Shown: positions 29,867 to 40,000 of the stretch, one piece after another
How the letters are laid out: each line of letters begins with the position of its first letter
Numbering within the stretch: the stretch's first letter is position 1
From: Lachnospiraceae bacterium
GTDB lineage: Bacteria; Bacillota; Clostridia; Lachnospirales; Lachnospiraceae
DNA: 64,000 bases
Assembly (NCBI GenBank): GCA_017619635.1
Contig: JAFZRZ010000067.1
Location: forward strand, 1-64,000
Reading direction: 5' to 3'
Notes under the pieces: model-generated
Told to the model about the DNA's origin: nothing
Database searches by the model: none
The model's input: the letters and a program-made list of their open reading frames with translations, nothing else
Position numbers and translations under genes: made by a program

Positions 29867-31938
29867 TACAGCCTTATCATCCTCTTTAAATTGCCTGAAA
29901 GGTTCTTTGTCATCTCCTCATGCAAAAGAGAAGTCTTAAATACCATATCAAGCCTGTTTCCTGTGCTTCTTACAACATCGGATACCTCAATGACGATATT
30001 GGGGTCCTCATTGAAGAATACTGCCGTAACACCGTCCACCGCAGCATCCTTAAGCTTCTTTCCGTTGATATACAAACGCTTGTTGTCCTTGAAATCCAGT
30101 GGTCTTCCGTTAAACACAAGGCTCTCTATATAGCAGATTGCATAATCCTCACAGGGATCTATCCTTACCTTCTTAGTGTTTGCGGGGAATTCGACGCTCA
30201 CCGATGCCATACCGTCCCTGTCATAGCTCTCCTCGCAGTAATATGCATCATTCTCGTTAAAGCCAGCACCGTGATCGGTATATACTCTTATCCTTAACTT
30301 GTTCTTTCTCTCGTTCTCTCCCGAAAGACTCTCTTCAAGCGACATTATCTTACCGCCGATGAGCTCTCTTAACTCACCCATTGACTTGTATCTTCCTGTC
30401 ACGTCCTTCTGGAAGAGCGCTTCTCTTTCACGATAGCCCTGTTCCTCATCAACCGTTATGCCCAGTTTCTTAACTATCCGGTCATAGTCTGATATATTTC
30501 TTCTGTCATCCTCCAAAATATAGCAGTACAGCGCTCTGAAAGCTATCTCCTTGGTATCTACATGCTTATCCTCTACCCATTCGTAATCGATGGCGGTCCA
30601 GTCCTTGCCGTCAACAAGGATGTTTGAGAATATCAGGTCATAATCTGCAATATCACTGTTCTCATCAAGGCCTATGCGCTCAACGTATTCATCAAAGAGC
30701 TTCTCAAAGCCCTCATTGTCATTCACCTCTAATCTCTCATCCATGAGCTGTGCAAGCGTCTTTCCCTTTATATACGGGAATATAACGCTCATGCCCTCGT
30801 CAACGATCTTTGCGGGGCATATATTTAAAGAAGTCTCATCGAAAACTTCCTTAAGTTTGTCGTAATGCTCTCTTATATTTTGAAGATGGGCTTTTCCGCT
30901 TTCCGAAAGTGCCCTCTTTTTGATTATCCTGTCGCCGTCTATGTTTAGAAGCTCGGTACAGATCTTATAATCGTCTTTTCTGTCATTGGAATATCTTACA
31001 TACTCTTTATTGCTGTCAGGGCCGAGTATTACAAGAAATGAGTTTGAATATATATCAAACATGCCGTCTTCGACTATACCGTCAAACACAGCTTTCTCAT
31101 CAAACAGCTTTATCCTGTCCCTGTCATAATTTCTGTCATTAAGATAGAGCTCACCCTTTAAGGGAAGCCTGTTATCGGAATAAAGCGTTGTCATGAACTT
31201 GTAATCGGGGTATGGATAATAGAAATGTACATCTTTCTCCTGACAGGTATCAAAGATGCGTAAAAGGGCGTTCTTTGAGAAGGTCTTAACGCCGTCTGAG
31301 GGCACATAACCCTCCAGGCCCTTAAAGTACTGTCCAAGGTGGTCTTCCATGCAACCGCCCCAGTACTTAAGCCCGTATCTGTTCTCGATGGCTATGACTA
31401 CCCTTCCTTCTTTTGCACAGTGCTTTCTTACGATCTTTAAGAAATCCTCATAGGGAGTCATTGAATCAATATAACTCTGACCGTACTCAAACACGCCTAT
31501 AAGAAGGCAGTAATCATAATCTGTATCAAGTTCAGGCTCTATATCGCTGAAATTGCCGACTTTGATGGTAACATTGTCGCAATCCTGATTTCTGTATGCG
31601 TTGATCAGGCTTCTTTTCTTTGAAAGATCAACACAGGTGACCTCTCCTGCTTTTCTTGCAAGAGATCCGGTTATCGCTCCGCATCCGGAACCGATCTCCA
31701 AAACCTTTGTCTTTTTATCCATGGGAAGCCAGTCCACGATATTCTCCCTGATAGAAGAGAAATGGTACATAACGGGCCAGCTTGCCTTTTCCTCTATGAT
31801 GCGCTGATACTCCACATGAGCATAGTTCTTTGCTATATCGAGCATCTCATCCTCGATGGCACCGTCGCAGTAAAGGTCCTCACCCGGATAATGGCTGTAA
31901 TCTATTGTTATCTTTCCTATCGTATCTCTAAGTTCCAT
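29866..31938 (-). CDS. Methyltransferase-kinase fusion resembling the WbdD O-antigen chain terminator
   Basis: A 690-residue protein in three parts. Residues 1-230 are a SAM methyltransferase with motif I VLEIGSGCGAITGSL (79-93). Residues about 300-520 look like an APH/choline-kinase-like phosphotransferase: DLIFSNIL places a catalytic Asp434 and Asn439, and AIDYEW gives metal-binding Asp451. The last 140 residues are beta-rich. E. coli WbdD has the same methyltransferase-then-kinase order and caps the growing O8/O9a chain with a methyl or methyl-phosphate. The gene adjoins an exporter whose ATPase has a Wzt-type carbohydrate-binding domain, which supports the comparison. WbdD's long coiled-coil ruler is not obvious here. 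Confidence 0.7.
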   Translation of the reverse strand: MELRDTIGKITIDYSHYPGEDLYCDGAIEDEMLDIAKNYAHVEYQRIIEEKASWPVMYHFSSIRENIVDWLPMDKKTKVLEIGSGCGAITGSLARKAGEVTCVDLSKKRSLINAYRNQDCDNVTIKVGNFSDIEPELDTDYDYCLLIGVFEYGQSYIDSMTPYEDFLKIVRKHCAKEGRVVIAIENRYGLKYWGGCMEDHLGQYFKGLEGYVPSDGVKTFSKNALLRIFDTCQEKDVHFYYPYPDYKFMTTLYSDNRLPLKGELYLNDRNYDRDRIKLFDEKAVFDGIVEDGMFDIYSNSFLVILGPDSNKEYVRYSNDRKDDYKICTELLNIDGDRIIKKRALSESGKAHLQNIREHYDKLKEVFDETSLNICPAKIVDEGMSVIFPYIKGKTLAQLMDERLEVNDNEGFEKLFDEYVERIGLDENSDIADYDLIFSNILVDGKDWTAIDYEWVEDKHVDTKEIAFRALYCYILEDDRRNISDYDRIVKKLGITVDEEQGYREREALFQKDVTGRYKSMGELRELIGGKIMSLEESLSGENERKNKLRIRVYTDHGAGFNENDAYYCEESYDRDGMASVSVEFPANTKKVRIDPCEDYAICYIESLVFNGRPLDFKDNKRLYINGKKLKDAAVDGVTAVFFNEDPNIVIEVSDVVRSTGNRLDMVFKTSLLHEEMTKNLSGNLKRMIRL

Positions 31939-31960
31939 TGAGTTTTCCTGCCAAGCAATC

Positions 31961-33250
31961 CTAATCTGAAATAACCACTTTGGAATTCATATCATAAAAT
32001 CCGACTGTATCCTTGTCGGAAACGACCGTTACATTCAAAACATCATACAGTCTGTGATAAACCTGGAATCTGTCATCCTCGTATCCTGTGACTCCCAGGC
32101 TTATAAGGTATTCACCGCCCTGCAGATCCATCTTCTGGGTGAACGTTACCTTCTTTACATCACCGGCAGACACGCTCTCCAAAAACGCCTTCTCAAACAT
32201 CGAATTTGTTCCCGTTATCTCGGTGCCTCTTATGTTCTTTATGGTGAAGGCAAATATTGGTGCCTTGATATCCTGTGAAAACTCAACCGTGTAATTTAGT
32301 GAGAATTCCTCTCCCTTTATTATCGCCGTCGTAACAGTCCCGTTCTTGTCTGTTATGTGATAATCCTTTATGGTTGCAGCTCCGGTACCGTATTCAAGCG
32401 CATCGGGATTGACACCTGATTTGGCGGCTGCTCTTGCCTTTAACTCATCATCCTCTAACAGGTTCTCATCATCGCTATCCGGTATGTGATACTGTCCGAC
32501 CAGCACCTGTTTATAAACGTCTATCATCTCCTTGGGTTCACCCTCACCAAGCTTAACACCCTTATTTAAAAGCACTACACGGTCGCAGTATTTTGCGATG
32601 GAGCTTAGATCATGGCTTACAAAGAGGATGGTCTTTCCGGCTTTTTTGAATTCCTCAAACTTGTGATAACACTTGGCCTGGAAGAAAACATCTCCTACAG
32701 AGAGTGCCTCATCGACTATGAGGATCTCAGGCTCGATATTTATCGCAACCGCAAAAGCGAGTCTTACGAACATACCGCTTGAATAGGTCTTGCACGGCTG
32801 ATAGACATACTCGCCGATATCTGCAAATTCAAGGATGCTTTGAAGCTTCTCGTCTATCTCTTTTTCAGAAAAGCCCATCATCGTACCGTTAAGATATATG
32901 TTCTCTATGCCGTTGTATTCCATGTTAAAACCGGCTCCCAGCTCAAGGAGTGCACTTATCCTGCCATCTACCATCATGGTGCCCTTTGTGGGGCTTAAAA
33001 CGCCGGTTATTATCTTAAGGATAGTCGACTTACCCGAACCGTTGGTTCCGATTATACCAACAGTCTCGCCCTTATATATGGTCAGATCCACATCCGTAAG
33101 GGCATAGTGCTCCTTATGATGCTTCTTTCTCGCAAACCCCAGTGCCTCCTTCATTCTGTCGGAAGGCTTGTCATAGAGTTTGTAGATCTTCGAGATGTTC
33201 TCGGCACGGATCGCTATCTCTCTTGAATTGTCAGTTTCATTTGCTGTCAT
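31961..33250 (-). CDS. ABC exporter ATPase with C-terminal carbohydrate-binding domain (Wzt-like)
   Basis: A 429-residue polysaccharide-export ATPase. The nucleotide-binding domain has Walker A GTNGSGKST, a signature in YSSGMFVRLAFAVA, Walker B ILIVDEALSVGD and the switch histidine in FVSHD. From about residue 280 it carries a Wzt_C-type beta-sandwich (GTGAATIKDYHITD, then GTEITGTNSMF). In E. coli O9a this domain binds the capped chain end and licenses export. Simple teichoic-acid exporters such as TagH lack this domain. Start 33250 is favoured over 33256 because AGGAT lies at better spacing. It adjoins the permease gene. Confidence 0.92.
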   Translation of the reverse strand: MTANETDNSREIAIRAENISKIYKLYDKPSDRMKEALGFARKKHHKEHYALTDVDLTIYKGETVGIIGTNGSGKSTILKIITGVLSPTKGTMMVDGRISALLELGAGFNMEYNGIENIYLNGTMMGFSEKEIDEKLQSILEFADIGEYVYQPCKTYSSGMFVRLAFAVAINIEPEILIVDEALSVGDVFFQAKCYHKFEEFKKAGKTILFVSHDLSSIAKYCDRVVLLNKGVKLGEGEPKEMIDVYKQVLVGQYHIPDSDDENLLEDDELKARAAAKSGVNPDALEYGTGAATIKDYHITDKNGTVTTAIIKGEEFSLNYTVEFSQDIKAPIFAFTIKNIRGTEITGTNSMFEKAFLESVSAGDVKKVTFTQKMDLQGGEYLISLGVTGYEDDRFQVYHRLYDVLNVTVVSDKDTVGFYDMNSKVVISD

Positions 33251-33259
33251 CTGCATATC

Positions 33260-34267
33260 CTATAATACATCCGCAAAATGCGGTTTAAGTCTCTTGAATA
33301 TAAGGCATCCTATGCCAAACAAAACAACCGTGAAGATCCAGAAGTACATGGTCGAATAGAAGTCCTGAAAGAACCACTGCTCTTCACATATGGAACTCCT
33401 GTAACCCTCAACTATATATACGAGCGGATTGATCTTTATATATGTCTGCACCTTAAGATCAAACGTCGCGATATTCCACAAAATGGGAGTTGCCCACATT
33501 CCTATCTGCAAGAGTATGCTTATGATCTGGGCGATATCCTTAAAGAAGACCATGATCGCGCAGGTCGAGTAGCACAGAGCAAGAACAAAGATGAATGTGC
33601 ACAGACTGTAGTAAAAGATCTGTATTGTATAAATGGTCGGATAGAATTCGTATACAGCCGCTATGATGAGCATGATCACAACAAAGAACGCATGTATGAA
33701 CGTTGCTGCTATGACCTTGATTATCGGAAGTATGCTTATCTTGAAAACGACTTTTTTAACAAGATATGAGTATTCCATGAGCGCCTGGGTACCGTTATTG
33801 AGCGCTTCCGTAAAATAAAACCATGGAACCAGTCCCGCAGTCAGAAAAAGAACATACGGAATTGACGTATCTCTTGCTCCTGCCTGTTCGCCTGCTCCCA
33901 TGATCACATCAAAAACAATATAATACATGACTACCGTTACAACCGGCTGTATCATGGCCCATACTGCCCCAAGATACGAACCTGCGTAACGCTTTTTAAA
34001 GTCATTTTTCGCAAGCTTCCAGATAAGATGTCTGTTCTGCCACAGTTCAACAGGCAGCACGGTTATCTTATCGTAGAGAAGTATAAATGCGATCTCTGCA
34101 ACAACTATGATCGATATGGCTATTATCTTTTTTGTAAGTTCATCCTGATATACCGCCAGCGGATTGTGGTGCAGACCTATAACGAGTGCCATGACAAACA
34201 TGAGCACCGAAAAGATCGCTATTCCCACCGGCTTGGTTATACGGATATTCTCTTTTATAAATCTCAT
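33260..34267 (-). CDS. ABC-2 type polysaccharide exporter permease (Wzm-like) with extra N-terminal helices
   Basis: A 335-residue membrane protein. The ABC-2 core (about 90-335) contains KNDFKKRYAGSYLGAVWAMIQ, the amphipathic gate-helix region typical of Wzm/TagG, and six helices. An additional pair of hydrophobic segments (about 13-30 and 45-65) precedes the core, making it longer than the usual 260 residues. With the following Wzt-like gene it forms the exporter that carries the undecaprenyl-linked glycan across the membrane. Confidence 0.92.
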   Translation of the reverse strand: MRFIKENIRITKPVGIAIFSVLMFVMALVIGLHHNPLAVYQDELTKKIIAISIIVVAEIAFILLYDKITVLPVELWQNRHLIWKLAKNDFKKRYAGSYLGAVWAMIQPVVTVVMYYIVFDVIMGAGEQAGARDTSIPYVLFLTAGLVPWFYFTEALNNGTQALMEYSYLVKKVVFKISILPIIKVIAATFIHAFFVVIMLIIAAVYEFYPTIYTIQIFYYSLCTFIFVLALCYSTCAIMVFFKDIAQIISILLQIGMWATPILWNIATFDLKVQTYIKINPLVYIVEGYRSSICEEQWFFQDFYSTMYFWIFTVVLFGIGCLIFKRLKPHFADVL

Positions 34268-34276
34268 AATAAGACC

Positions 34277-34840
34277 TTAAAGACCCCGCTCCTTTTTAAA
34301 TTCCTCAAATGAGGGATGGACCTTGTCCTTATCGGAAAGTATCAGCTCACAGCCTTCCTCAAAAGGCCAGTCGATCGCAAGTGCAGGATCGTTATACATG
34401 ATACCGCCCTCATCGTTCGGATGATAAAAATCAGAAACCTTATAACAGAACTCAGCATAATCACTCATAACATAAAAGCCGTGAGCAAATCCCTTGGGTA
34501 CGAAAAACTGCTTCTTGTTCTCAGCAGAAAGCTCAACTCCGAACCACTTGCCGAATGTCTTTGATCCTTTTCTTATATCAACGGCAACGTCAAATACCCT
34601 GCCGTTTATTACTCTGACAAGTTTATCCTGCGGATAATTGATCTGGAAATGCAGACCTCTTAATACGTTCTTTACAGAGGCAGACTGATTATCCTGAACA
34701 AAATTGACATCGATTCCTGCTTCCTTAAAATCGTTGTACTGATATGTCTCAACGAAATATCCTCTCTCGTCCTCAAACACCTTAGGTGTTATGACTTTAA
34801 GTCCCTCGATCTCACATGTCTCTACTGTTATCTTGCCCAT
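34277..34840 (-). CDS. rfbC: dTDP-4-dehydrorhamnose 3,5-epimerase
   Basis: A 187-residue cupin-fold enzyme that makes dTDP-4-keto-L-rhamnose from the 4-keto-6-deoxyglucose intermediate. Signatures are FEDERGYFVETY, QDNQSASVKNVLRGLHFQ with its catalytic histidine, and FVPKGFAHGF. The start at 34840 has AAGGAG ten bases upstream and overlaps the end of the GH25 gene by 29 bases; a longer in-frame start at 34891 is less likely. rfbB and rfbD, needed to finish dTDP-rhamnose, are not in the window. Confidence 0.95.
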   Translation of the reverse strand: MGKITVETCEIEGLKVITPKVFEDERGYFVETYQYNDFKEAGIDVNFVQDNQSASVKNVLRGLHFQINYPQDKLVRVINGRVFDVAVDIRKGSKTFGKWFGVELSAENKKQFFVPKGFAHGFYVMSDYAEFCYKVSDFYHPNDEGGIMYNDPALAIDWPFEEGCELILSDKDKVHPSFEEFKKERGL

Positions 34841-36122
34841 CTTCCTGATTCTCCTTAGAAGTTGTTCTCTTATTTGATCCCTGACCGACATCCAGATAGC
34901 TAAGATCCATGTCTACCCTTCCTTCGATACCGGGTATTCTTCCCGCCGAGCTGTACTGCCACAGCTGATATGTTCCTCCATAGCTTGTCTTTTCGGCATA
35001 TTCCGCAAGCCAGGTGACATTGTCGGCTGACAGTTTTGATACATCGAGTCTCTTGTTAAACCAGTTCTTCGATGCATATATCCCCGCTTTGTATCCGCCG
35101 CTTCGTATGGTCTCGCAGAATGCCTGTAGGACCTTGCTCCTTTGAGTTACCTCTAGGTCGTCGGCCCTTCCTTTTCCGCCTGCGGACTCACTGTCAACAA
35201 ATACAGGGAATGTAAGTTTGTAATCCTTTATAAGGCTCATTACTGCGCTGGCTTCTTCAACAGCCTCTCTCTCATCAACAGCCTGTGTAAAGAAATACAC
35301 ACCTATCGGCATGCCAACACTCGTAGCGCCTTCTATATTCTTTCTAAAGTACGGATCCTCAACTATGGCACCGGTCTTTGAGCCTCTGTATCCGCATCTT
35401 ATGATTGCGAAACCGACTCCCTCGTTCTTAACCTGTTCCCAGTTGATGTCACCGTTATATTTTGAAACGTCTATACCAAACGTCGCACCTTCCACGGTAC
35501 GTACCGCTGAGTTTCCTGCGGTCTCTTCTCCCGCATCGTTTACAGCCGTATCTTCCTTTTCTGCATCTATATCCGCTTCTGTCTTTATCAGATAGGATAT
35601 ATCGGCAACGGCTTTGTATTCTATCTTTGCACTGACTGATATCTTTACAGGCTGTGTGGGGAACGTATATCCCATCAGATCCTTCATGCTTATGCTGTAA
35701 TCGCCGGGTGAAACATCCTCGATGTATATGATGCCGTCCCTGTTCTCATCGCTGTATTCTCCAAGATCCGAGATATCGGCCCTGAATCTTCTTCCCGAGA
35801 TGATATCACCGTTATCATCCATCACAACGATCCTGATATCCTTGTCTATGCTTGATACCATGTAGGTTGCGGATTGGGTCTCTTTTACCTCATACTTTCC
35901 GTCAGCCAGTTTCTCTGCATCAAAAAAAGTCTCATCGGAAAGCCATGCATAAAGATCAGCCGGTGTCTCTTCAACAGTTTCATCAACCGGCTCATAAATA
36001 TCTTCTGTGGGCTGAACCTTTTTTTGAGAGAACTTTCCGTTTACGGCCAGTACGATAACCATGACCGTAACTGCAAACAGGGACACTATAAGTATCCCCA
36101 TCCGAACCAGCTTAGAGTCCAT
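34812..36122 (-). CDS. Membrane-anchored GH25 muramidase-like protein
   Basis: A 436-residue protein with one N-terminal helix (about 8-28) and the rest outside. After an acidic linker comes a small beta domain (about 75-180, with [14 protein letters not shown] and [13 protein letters not shown]). The GH25 barrel follows (about 212-415): [23 protein letters not shown] and the catalytic-strand Asp/Glu in [14 protein letters not shown]25 enzymes cut the glycan strands of peptidoglycan. Its ends overlap rfbA by 11 bases and rfbC by 29, so it is firmly embedded in the dTDP-sugar genes. It is a short paralogue of the 1071-residue protein upstream. Confidence 0.88.
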   Translation of the reverse strand: MDSKLVRMGILIVSLFAVTVMVIVLAVNGKFSQKKVQPTEDIYEPVDETVEETPADLYAWLSDETFFDAEKLADGKYEVKETQSATYMVSSIDKDIRIVVMDDNGDIISGRRFRADISDLGEYSDENRDGIIYIEDVSPGDYSISMKDLMGYTFPTQPVKISVSAKIEYKAVADISYLIKTEADIDAEKEDTAVNDAGEETAGNSAVRTVEGATFGIDVSKYNGDINWEQVKNEGVGFAIIRCGYRGSKTGAIVEDPYFRKNIEGATSVGMPIGVYFFTQAVDEREAVEEASAVMSLIKDYKLTFPVFVDSESAGGKGRADDLEVTQRSKVLQAFCETIRSGGYKAGIYASKNWFNKRLDVSKLSADNVTWLAEYAEKTSYGGTYQLWQYSSAGRIPGIEGRVDMDLSYLDVGQGSNKRTTSKENQEDGQDNSRDM

Positions 36123-36981
36123 TCGCTACCTCTACAAGATATTTTCCGTAATCAGTCTTAAGAAGAGGCTCTGCAAGCTTAAGCAGCTGCTCTTTATCTA
36201 TGAAACCTCTCTTAAATGCTATCTCCTCGATACATGAGATATAAAGTCCCTGTCTCTTCTGGAAGGCTGCAACGAAGTTTGCCGCATCCAAAAGCGAGTC
36301 ATGATTTCCGGTATCGAGCCATGCAAAACCTCTGCCCATGGTCTCAACACTGAGATCTCCGCGCTCGAGATATGCATTATTGACAGATGTTATCTCTATC
36401 TCGCCACGTGCCGAAGGTTTAACGTTCTTTGCGATCTCAACAACATCGTTGTCATAGAAATACAGTCCCGGCACCGCATAATTGCTCTTGGGATTCTGGG
36501 GCTTCTCCTCTATTGAGATAGCCTTCTTGTTCTCATCAAACTCAACAACCCCGTATTCTCTCGGATCACGCACATAGTATCCGAAAATCGTTGCTCCCTT
36601 TTCTCTTGAAGCCACTTCTCTTAAGAGCTTTGAAAAGCTCTGTCCGTAGAAAATGTTGTCTCCAAGAACAAGCGCAACACCGTCATTTCCTATGAATGAC
36701 TCACCGATTATAAATGCATCTGCAAGTCCTCTCGGATACTCCTGGATCGCATAGTGAAGGCTTAAGCCAAGCTGGCTGCCGTCACCTAAAAGTTCTTTGA
36801 ACACAGGAAGATCCCTGGGTGTTGATATGATGAGTATCTCTCTTATTCCCGCCAGCATCAGTGTGCTGAGCGGGTAATATATCATTGGTTTGTCATAAAC
36901 CGGCATGATCTGTTTAGATATAGCCTTTGTTAACGGGTATAACCTTGTGCCGGATCCTCCGGCAAGTATGATCCCCTTCAT
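36112..36981 (-). CDS. rfbA: Glucose-1-phosphate thymidylyltransferase
   Basis: A 289-residue nucleotidyltransferase that makes dTDP-glucose from dTTP and glucose-1-phosphate. It starts with [20 protein letters not shown], carries [17 protein letters not shown], and has the metal-binding [21 protein letters not shown] and [13 protein letters not shown] complete the family pattern, and length is normal. It begins the dTDP-sugar branch of the locus; rfbC follows after the GH25 gene. Confidence 0.97.
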   Translation of the reverse strand: MKGIILAGGSGTRLYPLTKAISKQIMPVYDKPMIYYPLSTLMLAGIREILIISTPRDLPVFKELLGDGSQLGLSLHYAIQEYPRGLADAFIIGESFIGNDGVALVLGDNIFYGQSFSKLLREVASREKGATIFGYYVRDPREYGVVEFDENKKAISIEEKPQNPKSNYAVPGLYFYDNDVVEIAKNVKPSARGEIEITSVNNAYLERGDLSVETMGRGFAWLDTGNHDSLLDAANFVAAFQKRQGLYISCIEEIAFKRGFIDKEQLLKLAEPLLKTDYGKYLVEVANGL

Positions 36982-37005
36982 AAAGCCTCCTTATAACGGT
37001 CAGGA

Positions 37006-40000
37006 TTAATATCCCAGATAACTCAGATTCATATCGGTGTTACCGCTTATGCCTCCGACAGATCCCTTTGAAGAATACTGCCAGAGATCATATTTGCCTG
37101 AATATGTGGGCTGAGTATTGTACTGAGCCAGCCATATCTTATAAGCACTTAACGATCCGACATTCATCTTTCCTGAAAGCCATGACTTGTTTGCGTATAC
37201 ACCTGCTGTGTAACCGCTGTTCTTTATTGTTTCACAGAACGCCTTTATAACTGCTGTTCTTGTGTTTGAATCTATTCTGTCACCACGGCCGCCGCTGTCC
37301 TCGACATCAAGGAATACAGGATATGAGATCTTGTAACTCTTTATAAGACCTATCGTCATTGATGCTTCCTCTACGGCTTCGACATCTGATATAGCCTGGC
37401 TGAAGAAGTAGATTCCGACTTTAAGTCCAGCATCGGTCGCACCCTTGATATTTGTCTTGAACTTGGGATCCTCGACCATTACACCTGTTGAAGATCCTCT
37501 GTATCCGCATCTGATGATTACGAAAGATACGCCCGAATTCTTAACAGCTGTCCAGTTGATGTTTCCGTTCCACTTTGATACGTCGATACCAAGAGTTCCT
37601 GAACCCTTCATAAGAGCACCGGTGCTGTCGAAGTTGTACTTCGCACCCTGGATTACCTGCTCACCTGTAACCTTGTTACCGTTCTTATCAAAGAAGTATG
37701 TCTCGTTGTTTATAACCTGCCAGCCTGTGTACTTGTAAGCTGTTGTATCATCTGCTGCAGGCTCGTATTTCTTGAAGAATTCCTTTGCTGTATAGTAATC
37801 AGCGTATTTAGCTTCAACATACTTTCCTTCAGAATCCTTGATGTATATCTGATTGCCCTGCTTATCCTTAAGAGGGGTTGTCTTGTCTTCCTTGGGATTG
37901 ATACCCGGTGAAGGAGAAACTGTTACTTTTGCTGTTGCGCTCGCGCTTGCATTTGCTGCTGCTGTTAATGTGGGAGCTGCTGCCGCACTTGATGCTGCTG
38001 CATTTGTTGCTGCCGCATTTGTTGCTGCTGCGTTTGTTGCTGCCGCTGCGGACGCAGATGCATTTGCTGTTTCCTGAGCTGCAGCTGAAGCTGAAGCTTC
38101 TGCAGATTTTGTGGCTTCTACGTCTACTGTCGGTGACGGTGTTTCTTTGGGTTCTTCCGTCGGTGTGGGGGTCTCCCCTTCCGGCGTAGGTGTTGTTTCC
38201 GTAGGATTCTCAGAATTCTGATTTTCCGTATTTGTTCCATCAGCACTTGCTCTCTGTAACATGTACGGAGCAGGGAAGATCCTCTTTGAAGCATACTGTC
38301 TGTCATCCGTTACCATAGGGGTTATGCCTATAGCCTTAGCCGACTTGTTGGTCGGTGTGGGAGTGATCTTTGCGGGATCGAGGATAGAAGACTTTGTTAC
38401 TGTTGAATATCCGTCAGTAAGTGCCGTCTTTGTGGACTCAACCCACTCTACAGTATCTGCGAGGGAACCTTCGGTAGCAAGTCCAGCCGCGGTATCCTCT
38501 TTCTTTGCGTTGATCTCGGACTCTTTCTTTACCTCGTCCGATACATCTATCTTCTTGTAATCGATATTCTCCTTAACGGTAACGGTTACAGTCTCACGGC
38601 TGTAGGTAAGTCCCTTGTCGTCGATATCCATCATCGATACGCTGGTCTTACCGGGTTCCATGTTGTTAAGGTAGATGATTCCGTCCTTGTCATCGTCGAC
38701 AGCCGTGAACTTTTTGTTCCTTGCATCTACGATTTCTACTTTAAACTCGTGGTTACCAACGAGTTTCTTTGATTTTGCATTGATGAACTTGATCTTAAGA
38801 TCCTTCTTTACGGAAGTAAGAGTCATTGTAACCGAAATGGTTGTATCTTCTTCCTTCTCCTGGTACTCGGGAAGCTTGTCCTCTTCCTCAACCTCAGGTT
38901 CGACCTCTATCTCGGCAAGCATCTTCTTTGCGTCTGCTACTGCAACAAGTTTGCTGCTTCCGGTAACGCCGATAGTCTGCATCTTCTCGCCAAGGTAAGC
39001 AAACTCAGCAACCTTTGTCTGGGTAGCTTTAGAAGATGAATAGACAACTCCTGTGATGATAGCTACAAGAACTACTAAAATACCTGTACCCATTACCAGA
39101 TAGTCAAGTCCTGACATCTTTTTAAAGAATGCTGTAACCTTATCTATGAATCCGCCGTAGAATACCTCATCGTCCTCGTCGATCATCTCTTCTTCGGCTT
39201 TTCTTCTCCTCTTTCTGCGACTGCTCTTTACATCAGCCTCATCGTCGTTTGAATCTGCCCATGCAGCATATTCATCGGCTGCAGAATCAGCTTTTTTCTT
39301 CTTTTTCTTTGCGCCTGCTGCCACAGCTGCTGCTGCAACGGCTCCCGCTGTCTGCTGCTCCTCGCCGTCTTCATTAAGATAGATGACTCCTGTATCGCCT
39401 GATGAAAGCTCCCTGCTCTCCCTTGCTTCTCTGTCGGCCTCTTCTATCTTTGCTCTTTCATATTCGTCCATCTCGTAGGTGACTTCAGGAATATCCATGT
39501 CATCACTCTTACGGTTTTTGTTTGCAGCCGCGATCCTTTCCTCTTTTGTCATCACGGGTGCGTTTATCTCATCCACGTCAAACATCTGAGTAGAGAACAT
39601 GTCATCCTTATTGTTGTACATGTCTATCTCAGCCTGTTTCATGGCTGCCTTCTTTGCCTCGGCCTTTTCACGGATCTTCTGCTCGTTTGCTGCAGCTACC
39701 GCTTCTCTTACTTTCTTTCTCTCGGCTATGTTTGCCTTGATAGCCTCATCGGAAGCGTTTCTTCTTGCGAGCTCTTCTTTCTGTGCTTCGAGATTTCTTG
39801 CTCTCTTTTCTTCTATCTCGGCTTCTCTTTTAGCCTTAAGCTCGGCAAACTTCTCTTCCTCTGTCTTTTTGAGCTCTACTATCGGTATGAAAGGCTCGTC
39901 ATCGTCAACCTTTTCTTCCTCGGTTCTGTATGCCCAGCTTACATCGGGTTTCTCCTCTTCGGGAACCTTGTCAAGATCGGCTTCATGTTTCTCGTCCGCA

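Noticed and set aside
37853..38189. Ala- and Leu-rich plus-strand open frames
   Set aside because: They mirror the low-complexity Ala/Thr spacer of the large GH25 gene and have no start signals.
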